Source: Streptomyces sp. S.PB5
GTDB lineage: Bacteria > Actinomycetota > Actinomycetes > Streptomycetales > Streptomycetaceae
Assembly (NCBI RefSeq): GCF_030403745.1
Contig: NZ_JAQMWP010000001.1
Coordinates: 434,001-498,000 of the forward strand
DNA: 64,000 nt
Direction: 5' to 3'
Shown: one piece after another, positions 57,961-64,000 of the stretch
How the letters are laid out: each line of letters opens with the position of its first letter
Position numbering within the stretch: the stretch's first letter is position 1
Notes under the pieces: model-generated
Told to the model about the DNA's origin: nothing
The model's database searches: none
Seen by the model: only the letters and a program-made list of their open reading frames with translations
Position numbers and translations under genes: made by a program

Positions 57961-59160
57961 TTACCCCGCCAACTCCCGTTCCATCGGCGTCCGGAACCGC
58001 GGCGTCACCCGAGCCGCCCCCAGCCACCCCCGCAACCGCTCCGCCGCCACCCCGATCGCCGCCTCGGCCTCGCGCCCCACACCCTCCTTCTCCAACAGCC
58101 GCCACACGATCTCCCCGTCGGCCCGCTGGGCCCAACCTCCCACCACCCGCCCGTCCCACCACACGGTCGGCCCCACGTTCCCGCTGCCGTCGAACAGCAA
58201 CGGCCGTAGTTCCGGCGCCAGATACCAGTCCCGGTGCTGCCACCCCATCGCCGTCGGATCGAGCCCCGGCAACAGCGCGGCCCACGGCTCCACGGCCCCG
58301 GCCACCGGCCCGGCGTCCCCGGCGACGACCCACCCCGTGCCCTCGTCGAGACGCACCGACTCCGCACCGATCGCGCCCAACGCCCGCCGTACGTCGGTCA
58401 CCTTCCACCCGGTCCACCACTTGAGGTCGTCCTCGGTGGCCGGCCCGCAGGCCGCGAGCCACCGCCCGAGCAGGGCCGCCTGTGCCTCGGCGACATCGAG
58501 CTCGGGATGCGGAGGTGCCGGCGCCCACCGGAACTGCGTGGAGGTCCACGACCCGAGCGGCCGCCCCCGTACGACCTTCCCCTCGGTGCCCAGCACCCTC
58601 AGCAGCCGTGTCGAGACGGTGTGCACACCCTCGTAGCTCTTCCCGGCCGCGTACACGAACTGCTCCCGCAACCGGGGCTCGTCCTCGGCGAGTTCGGCCG
58701 CGGTCGCCTGTCCGCGCCGGGCGAGCGCGGCGAGCGCCGACTCCTCGACCTCGGCCAGCCACCCGGCATCCGGCGCCCCGGCCTTGGCCATGTCCTTGAC
58801 CAGCGCGGCCCGTTCCCGTGCGGCGACGGTGAGTCCGGTCGAGGCATGCACGACAGCGGTCAGTTCCGTCGGGAAGACGAACACCGTCCGCCGCATGCCG
58901 TGCATACGGACCAGCGCACGGTCGTCGTACAACGCCCGCTCGGTCTCACCCACCGTCTTCTGCGGCTCCGCCAACCGCGCCCCCACGGCCAGATACACAC
59001 TCGCCGGATCGGTCCCGTGCAGCGCGACGAGCCCCCGGGCGACCTCCTCCGGCGTCGCGACCCGGGCCGCCCCCGCCAGCAGCTGCCGCACCCCCAGCCG
59101 GGCCCGCCGCTCAGCGACCCCGACGTACCGCTGCGTCCCGCCACCCATACAGGCCTCCAC
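57961..59160 (-). CDS. Winged helix DNA-binding-domain protein (AlkZ/HTH_42-like)
   Basis: 399 residues. Family features: RRARLGVRQLLAGAA near the N-terminus, VLGTEGKVVRGRPLGSW, the WWTGWKVTDVRRAL helix and PTVWWDGRVVGGWAQRADGE. This is the PF06224 family, whose AlkZ branch repairs interstrand cross-links as a DNA glycosylase; many members are uncharacterised. The AlkZ catalytic QxQ motif is not obvious here, so repair activity is uncertain. Start may be Met5 (59148). It reads away from the DUF2252 gene. Confidence 0.82.
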   Translation of the reverse strand: MEACMGGGTQRYVGVAERRARLGVRQLLAGAARVATPEEVARGLVALHGTDPASVYLAVGARLAEPQKTVGETERALYDDRALVRMHGMRRTVFVFPTELTAVVHASTGLTVAARERAALVKDMAKAGAPDAGWLAEVEESALAALARRGQATAAELAEDEPRLREQFVYAAGKSYEGVHTVSTRLLRVLGTEGKVVRGRPLGSWTSTQFRWAPAPPHPELDVAEAQAALLGRWLAACGPATEDDLKWWTGWKVTDVRRALGAIGAESVRLDEGTGWVVAGDAGPVAGAVEPWAALLPGLDPTAMGWQHRDWYLAPELRPLLFDGSGNVGPTVWWDGRVVGGWAQRADGEIVWRLLEKEGVGREAEAAIGVAAERLRGWLGAARVTPRFRTPMERELAG

Positions 59161-59588
59161 CCGTCACGCCGTCCTCAGGGCATCCTCCCCGACGGCACTG
59201 ACAATCGGCGGGCACCGGAGAAACCGGCGACAGCCGGAGGCGGCCGTGGCCGTGGCCGTGGTCGTGCCGCCGGGTGTTGTCGGGCGGGGCGGGGGAGGCG
59301 TCGGGAGCTTGTGGGGCACGGGGCCGGCAGCGGGCGCACCGGCTGGCAGGGGGTGGCACGCGCCGCAGGGGTGGCACGGACCGTACGGGATGGCACGTGC
59401 AGCAGGGGGTGGCACCGTCGGCATGGCCTGGCACGCGCCGCAGGGGATGCCATGGCGTGGCCCGGCTCTCCCGTCCTCCCGTCACCCGATCGCCGTACCC
59501 GGCATGCGCCCGCCCCCGTCCCACGCTTCCCTGCGATCAGGAGGTGGCGCGGCGGACCGGGAGGCGTGATGCACAGGCAGGGCGGCGG
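59161..59588. other. 428-bp divergent intergenic region with short repeats
   Basis: It holds divergent promoters for the AlkZ-like and DUF2252 genes. The 18-base word TGGCACGCGCCGCAGGGG occurs twice (59354-59371 and 59429-59446) among shorter GGTGGCAC repeats. A seven-codon frame (MHRQGGG) ends in ATGA overlapping the DUF2252 start; this may be chance. No other gene seen. Confidence 0.5.
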
Positions 59589-60938
59589 ATGAGCACCCCA
59601 GGAACCCCTGCCGACCGTGCCGCCCAGGGCCGTGCCGCCCGTAAACGCGTCGCCCGCTCCGCGCATGCCGTATGGATCCCCGGCATCGACCGCCCGGACC
59701 CGGTCGCCGTGCTGGAGCGTCAAGGCAGGGACCGGCTACCGGAGTTGCTGCCGATCCGGTACGGCCGGATGACCGCCTCACCCTTCGCCTTCCTGCGCGG
59801 TTCCGCCGCGGTGATGGCCGCCGACCTCGCGGCGCAGCCGCACACCGGCCTCACCGTGCAGCTGTGCGGCGACGCCCACCTGCTGAACTTCGGCCTGTAC
59901 GCCTCACCCGAGCGCGCCCTCCTCTTCGACCTCAACGACTTCGACGAGACGTTCCCCGGCCCCTTCGAGTGGGACGTCAAACGGCTCGCCGCGAGCGTGG
60001 TCGTGGCCGCCCGGGAGAACGGCCACTCCGAGGCGAAGGCACACAGGGCCGCGGTGGAGGCGACGGCCGCGTACCGCACGTCCATGCGCCGGCTCGCACG
60101 GCTCGGTGAACTCGCCGTCTGGTACGAGCGCCTCGACGCCGACGCCCTGCTGCCCCTCGTCCGCTCCGCCCGGCACCGCAGGCGTGTGGAGTCGAGCCTG
60201 ACCCGGGCCCGCCGCCGCACCAGCCTCCAGGCCCTCGGCAAGCTCACTGAGGTCGTCGACGGACGCCGTCGCATCATCCACGACCCACCGCTCCTCGAAC
60301 CCGCCGGCGCCCCCGACACGGCCGCCCTGCGCAAGATCTTCAGCGACTACCGCTCCACCCTCTCCGAGGAACGCCGCCTCCTGCTCGACCGCTACCGCTT
60401 CGTCGACGCCGCCCGCAAGGTCGTGGGGGTGGGCAGCGTGGGCATGCGCTGCTTCATCGTGCTCCTGGCCGGCCGGGACGCGGACGACCCGCTGTTCCTG
60501 CAGATCAAGGAGGCGCGGACGTCCGTACTGGAGGAGTACTTGCCACATGGCCCGTACGTCCACCCCGGCCACCGCGTGGTCGCGGGCCAACGCCTCCTCC
60601 AGGCGGCGAGCGACATCTTCCTGGGCTGGATGACCGGCCCCCAGGGCCGTGCCTTCTACTGGCGCCAGCTCCGCGACATGAAGGCCTCCGCCGACGTCGC
60701 CGGCATGACCCCCGCCGGCCTCACCGCCTACGCCCGCCTCTGCGGCACCGCCCTCGCCCGGGCCCATGCCCGCTCCGGCGACCGCGTCGCCATCGCGGCC
60801 TATCTCGGCGCCGCCGACACCTTCGACCGGGCGATCGCCGACTTCGCCCACACCTACGCCACCCAGACCACCAAGGACCACGCCACCCTCAACGCCGCGA
60901 TCGCCGCCGGCGTACTCAGAGCATCCCCTGACCTCTGA
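59589..60938 (+). CDS. DUF2252 protein
   Basis: 449 residues. DUF2252 features appear in order: RMTASPFAFLRGSAAVMAAD, CGDAHLLNFGLYASPER, LFDLNDFDETFPGPFEWD and the C-terminal RLLQAASDIFLGWM. The GDAH and DLNDFDE motifs resemble the catalytic loop and metal-binding motif of kinase-like folds (ATP-binding is suspected for the family), but activity is unproven. It is monocistronic. ATG 59589 was chosen because family homology begins there; no strong ribosome site is seen. Confidence 0.87.
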   Translation: MSTPGTPADRAAQGRAARKRVARSAHAVWIPGIDRPDPVAVLERQGRDRLPELLPIRYGRMTASPFAFLRGSAAVMAADLAAQPHTGLTVQLCGDAHLLNFGLYASPERALLFDLNDFDETFPGPFEWDVKRLAASVVVAARENGHSEAKAHRAAVEATAAYRTSMRRLARLGELAVWYERLDADALLPLVRSARHRRRVESSLTRARRRTSLQALGKLTEVVDGRRRIIHDPPLLEPAGAPDTAALRKIFSDYRSTLSEERRLLLDRYRFVDAARKVVGVGSVGMRCFIVLLAGRDADDPLFLQIKEARTSVLEEYLPHGPYVHPGHRVVAGQRLLQAASDIFLGWMTGPQGRAFYWRQLRDMKASADVAGMTPAGLTAYARLCGTALARAHARSGDRVAIAAYLGAADTFDRAIADFAHTYATQTTKDHATLNAAIAAGVLRASPDL

Positions 60939-61626
60939 CCACCCTTCCCGGCCCCGACGCACCCCTGATCGCCCGGTACGGAGGGGGCCACGATGCACTC
61001 CCCACCACCCCCTCATCGCCCCCGGCCCAGGCCGAGACTCAGGCTGGCCTGCTCGCCCCCGTCGCCCCCGTCGGCTGCGCCGCGAACGCCGCTGATCCGT
61101 CCGTGACCGCCCCTGCCAGCCGCGCCGCGATCGCTGCCGACGTGGTGCGAGCGACCCCTGAACTCCGACCAGACATCCGTCACCCGCCCCCGGCCAGGCC
61201 CACCTCCGCCCACCCACCCCACCTAGCCTGCGCCACCCACCCCACCCAGCCTGCGCCACCCACCCCACCCAGCCTGCGCCCACCCATCCCACCCAGCCTG
61301 CGCCACGCACCCCACCTAGCCTGCGGGCATTCGTGCCGCCTAGGCGGCACGGGTGGGCGCAGGCGGCACCCCGTCACGCCGGGCTGCGCACCCACCCCGC
61401 CCCAGCCCTCACCCCGGGCAACCACTCGCCCCCGGACAACGCACACCCACCCGACGGGCACCCCGCCCCGCCCAAGTCCCCGTCGCCACCCCCGACCGCC
61501 CCGCCGCGGGCCTCTCGCCCACGCCTTGCTCCCCCCGACCAAACCCCGGACAAGCCCCGACCAAACCCCGGACAAGCCCCCGTCCCCCCACCCCACCCCC
61601 TCCCGCCCAAGGCATACGCTGACCCC
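60939..61626. other. 688-bp noncoding region rich in repeats
   Basis: Between DUF2252 and the CheB-like gene I see no supportable gene. It contains a five-copy 23-bp array (61211-61326), the palindrome GTGCCGCCTAGGCGGCAC (61333-61350), and a doubled GACCAAACCCCGGACAAGCC (near 61547-61590). Frames through it give Pro/Thr/His repeats typical of noncoding DNA of this composition. It must also contain the promoter of the CheB/CheR unit. Confidence 0.7.
61211..61326. repeat. Five tandem 23-bp repeats
   Basis: Copies of CACCCACCCCACCCAGCCTGCGC begin at 61211, 61234, 61257, 61280 (one base longer) and 61304. They differ at few positions (for example CCTAG or CCCAG in the middle). There is no spacer variation, so it is a minisatellite-like array, not a CRISPR. 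Confidence 0.9.
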
Positions 61627-62220
61627 GTGGAGCACACCGCGGACGACCACTTCGATGTCGTCGCCGTAGCCGCCTCCGCCGGTGGTATCACCGGGCTGGT
61701 CACGGTGCTCGGTGACCTGGGGGACGGGCTTCCGGTGCCCGTGCTCGTCGTGCAGCATCTCGATCCCCGGCACCGCACGGTCATCGCCGAGGTGCTGGGG
61801 CGCCGTACGCCGTTGCGGGTGAAGCTTGCCGAGGAGCATGAGCAGGCCGTCGCCGGCACCGTCTACATCGCCCCGCCCAACCGGCATCTGCTGGTCGCTC
61901 CCGGTGGCCGTCTCGCCCTCACCGACACCGAACTCGTGCACTTCGTGCGGCCCTCCGCCGACCTGCTCTTCGAGTCCGTCGCCGGAGCGTACGGGCCACG
62001 GGCCATCGCCTGTGTGCTCACCGGGACCGGGAGGGACGGAGCGATGGGCGTGGACGCGGTCAAGCAACGTGGCGGCACCGTGATCGTGCAGGACCCGGCG
62101 ACGGCCGAATTCAAGGGCATGCCGGAGGCGGCGGTGGGTACGGGCAAGGTTGACTTCGTGCTACCTCTGGAGGAGATCGCCGCGGTGATCCGCGGACTCG
62201 TCGAGACCAAGAGGCAGTAA
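61627..62220 (+). CDS. Stand-alone CheB-type methylesterase domain protein
   Basis: 197 residues from GTG 61627. The CheB catalytic triad is visible: S17 (AASAGG), H44 (VVQHLDP) and D137 (TGTGRDGAMG). The receiver domain that normally controls CheB is missing. It removes methyl groups from glutamate side chains of chemoreceptors in motile bacteria, but this lineage is not known for flagella, so a nonchemotactic role is likely. The CheR-PAS protein begins 17 bp after its stop. The two domains are usually fused in one CheB-CheR-PAS protein; here they are split. Confidence 0.9.
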   Translation: MEHTADDHFDVVAVAASAGGITGLVTVLGDLGDGLPVPVLVVQHLDPRHRTVIAEVLGRRTPLRVKLAEEHEQAVAGTVYIAPPNRHLLVAPGGRLALTDTELVHFVRPSADLLFESVAGAYGPRAIACVLTGTGRDGAMGVDAVKQRGGTVIVQDPATAEFKGMPEAAVGTGKVDFVLPLEEIAAVIRGLVETKRQ

Positions 62221-62237
62221 CGGCAGTGGTGGCAGGT

Positions 62238-64000
62238 ATGGGCGAGGGACCGGCGGACACGGAGACCGACGAGGAACTGGAAGAACTCCTCGGCTTCCTG
62301 AGGGATGCCCGCGGCTTCGACTTCACCGGGTACAAGCGGTCCTCCCTGGGCCGCCGTATCCGCAAACGCATGGCCGACGCGGAGGTGGAGTCGTACGCCG
62401 ACTACCGCGACCGGCTGGAGACCAACGCGGGTGAGTTCAACGCCCTGTTCAACACCATCCTGATCAACGTCACCTCCTTCTTCCGCGACCCCGAGGCCTG
62501 GACCTTCCTGCAGCGCGAGGTGCTCCCGGAACTGCTCGCCCAGAGCGGTACCGACGAGGAGATCCGGGTGTGGAGCGCGGGCTGCTCCAGCGGCGAGGAG
62601 GCCTACTCCCTGGCGATCATGTTCGCCGAGGCGCTGGGCCTGGACGAGACCCTGGAACGCGTCAAGATCTACGGCACCGACGTCGACGACGAGGCCCTGC
62701 GCGAGGCCCGCTCGGGGCTGTATCCGGCCAAGGCCCTCGCCGCGTTCGACCCCGAACTGCGCGAGAAGTACTTCGAGCCGAACGGCGTCCGCTTCGGCTT
62801 CCGCCCCGATCTGCGCCGCCGGGTCATCTTCGGCCGCCACGACATCACCCGCGACGCCCCGATCTCCCGCCTGGACCTGCTGCTGTGCCGCAACACGCTG
62901 ATGTACTTCAACGTCGAGGCGCAGAACCAGATCGTCGACCGCTTCCACTTCGCGCTCCGCGAGGGCGGCTTCCTCTTCCTCGGCAAGGCGGAGATGCTGC
63001 TCAACGACTCCGAGCGGTTCGATGTGATGAGCATGCGGCAACGGGTGTTCCGGCGCCGCCCGGGCAGTTCCGCGTCGCCGTACCAGCCCGCCCCGGTGAT
63101 GAAGGCCCGGGCCGGTGCGAGCGGTGAACTGCACTCGGTGGCCCGTCACCGGCAGATGCGTGACCTCATCCTCGACGCCGCGCCCAGCGCCACCGTGGCG
63201 GTCGACGCGGACGGTGTCGTCGTGCACGTCAACAGCCATGCCCGTGCGCATTTCGGCCTCACCCCGAACGACATCGGGCGCCCCTTCCAGGATCTGGAGA
63301 TCTCCTATCGCCCGGTGGAACTGCGCTCCATGATCGAGCAGGCCCGTCATGAACGGCGCACGCTGCGCGTCAACGGCGCCGAACGCCGGGCCGGCGAGGA
63401 CGTGCAGTACTTCGACATCCTGGTCCAGCCGCTGGCCGGCCCCGACGGACTGGCCGCCGCCACGACCATCACCTTCAACGACGTCACGGTCGCCACCCAG
63501 CTCAAGGCCGAGATCAAGCGGGTGCGCGAGGACCTGGAGACGGCCTACGAGGAACTCCAGTCCACCAACGAGGAGTTGGAGACCACCAACGAGGAACTCC
63601 AGTCGAGCATCGAGGAACTGGAGACCACCAACGAGGAACTCCAGTCCACCAACGAGGAGTTGGAGACCACCAACGAGGAACTCCAGTCCGGCAACGAGGA
63701 ACTGGAGACCATGAACGAGGAGATGCGGCTGCGCTCCGAGGAGCTCGACGAGGCCCGCACCTTCCTGGAGGCGGTCCTGACCTCCATCGCCGCCGGAGTC
63801 GTCGTCCTCGACCAGAACCTGAAGGTCAAGAGCTGGAACCGGGGCGCCGCCGACCTGTGGGGTCTGCGCCCCGAGGAAGTCGTCGACCAGGACTTCTTCG
63901 ACCTGGACTTCGGACTGCCCACCGAGAAACTGCGGGACACCGTGCAGCGCTGCCTCGACGCCGGCGGGCGCGGCACCCCGGAGCCGGTGACGGCCGTGAA
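62238..64000 (+). CDS. CheR-type methyltransferase with coiled coil and PAS domains, 3' end outside window
   Basis: 587 codons are visible and no stop is reached. CheR N-terminal helical part (DARGFDFTGYKRSSLGRRIR), SAM-binding domain with VWSAGCSSGEEAYSLAIM and the LLCRNTLMYFN motif, a PAS-like region (about 300-420), then a Glu/Asn coiled coil (about 436-496) and the start of a second PAS (AVLTSIAAGVVVLDQNLKVK). In CheB/CheR-fused proteins the same EELxxTNEELxxTNEE helix precedes PAS and kinase domains; a kinase may follow beyond the window. GTG 62226 is an alternative start. Confidence 0.9.
   Translation, partial: MGEGPADTETDEELEELLGFLRDARGFDFTGYKRSSLGRRIRKRMADAEVESYADYRDRLETNAGEFNALFNTILINVTSFFRDPEAWTFLQREVLPELLAQSGTDEEIRVWSAGCSSGEEAYSLAIMFAEALGLDETLERVKIYGTDVDDEALREARSGLYPAKALAAFDPELREKYFEPNGVRFGFRPDLRRRVIFGRHDITRDAPISRLDLLLCRNTLMYFNVEAQNQIVDRFHFALREGGFLFLGKAEMLLNDSERFDVMSMRQRVFRRRPGSSASPYQPAPVMKARAGASGELHSVARHRQMRDLILDAAPSATVAVDADGVVVHVNSHARAHFGLTPNDIGRPFQDLEISYRPVELRSMIEQARHERRTLRVNGAERRAGEDVQYFDILVQPLAGPDGLAAATTITFNDVTVATQLKAEIKRVREDLETAYEELQSTNEELETTNEELQSSIEELETTNEELQSTNEELETTNEELQSGNEELETMNEEMRLRSEELDEARTFLEAVLTSIAAGVVVLDQNLKVKSWNRGAADLWGLRPEEVVDQDFFDLDFGLPTEKLRDTVQRCLDAGGRGTPEPVTAV
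63544..63725 (+). repeat. DNA repeat encoding the coiled-coil helix
   Basis: Near-identical words of about 21-24 bp (GAGGAACTCCAGTCCACCAACG and GAGGAGTTGGAGACCACCAAC) alternate across this span, giving EELQ-STNEELE-TTNEE style heptads. Such repeats are shared by CheB/CheR-PAS proteins of many phyla and reflect protein structure, not a mobile element. Confidence 0.85.

Noticed and set aside
59569..59592. A seven-codon frame (MHRQGGG) overlapping the DUF2252 start
   Set aside because: Could couple translation because GGAGG precedes it, but the length is too short to separate from chance.
61211..61326. CRISPR-like array
   Set aside because: Units are directly adjacent with no unique spacers and no cas genes nearby.
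63544..63725. CRISPR or mobile repeat inside the CheR-PAS gene
   Set aside because: The repeat stays in frame and encodes a heptad coiled coil well known in this protein family.

Overview
The window is high-GC chromosomal DNA (third codon positions almost always G or C) from a Streptomyces or a very close relative. This rests on content and order: a type II glutamine synthetase gene beside a GlnRII-like regulator, a glnA2-type glutamine synthetase, glnE, and a malR-malEFG-aglA-amylase-pullulanase cluster match the arrangement I know from S. coelicolor. It looks like core chromosome. I see no rRNA, tRNA, CRISPR array, insertion sequence or prophage. Both ends cut genes.

Layout. 0-5 kb: end of a TetR gene, a membrane-anchored phosphoesterase, an MFS exporter and a DrrAB-like ABC exporter, then a tandem array of about 84 bp units. 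5-13 kb: an AfsR-type NTPase regulator, glutamine-dependent NAD synthetase and a secreted sedolisin protease. 12.7-19.5 kb: a DUF305/DUF3105 envelope pair, glnA2, a surface protein, a VOC protein, a flavin-binding oxidoreductase and a lipoprotein. 19.5-25.3 kb: glnE, an EamA exporter divergent from a LysR regulator, and a PAP2 membrane enzyme. 25.3-39.2 kb: the maltodextrin regulon, with the LacI-type repressor MalR divergent from malE-malF-malG-aglA, then a secreted alpha-amylase and an 1806-residue double-GH13 amylase/pullulanase. Related CTTGC(A/T) elements sit before malE, the amylase and the pullulanase.

39-47 kb: a response regulator fused to a PP2C phosphatase, a CHMI-like tautomerase, a three-gene unit (PF10118 diiron-type protein, ferredoxin reductase, TetR), a membrane protein with a sigma-factor-like cytoplasmic part, a TPR protein and a lipoprotein. 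47-57.7 kb: a DUF1996 secreted protein, a NarL-type two-component pair, an epimerase, the GlnRII-like regulator, a zinc-ribbon-like hypothetical, glnII with a candidate GlnR box, two envelope proteins, an ArsC-like protein and a small conserved protein. 57.7-64 kb: an AlkZ-like winged-helix protein, a DUF2252 protein, repeat-rich noncoding DNA, and a stand-alone CheB followed at once by a CheR-coiled-coil-PAS protein that runs off the end.

How they work together: extracellular amylases cut starch and pullulan, MalEFG imports maltodextrins (no ATPase gene is present, so a shared MsiK-type ATPase is expected), AglA hydrolyses them inside, and MalR couples the unit to substrate. The nitrogen genes (glnA2, glnE, glnII, GlnRII-like) cover ammonium assimilation and its control. 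The items most worth a second look are the sigma-like membrane protein, the split CheB/CheR signalling pair, the diiron protein plus reductase pair, an in-frame insertion just before the catalytic acid of AglA, and the repeat arrays.
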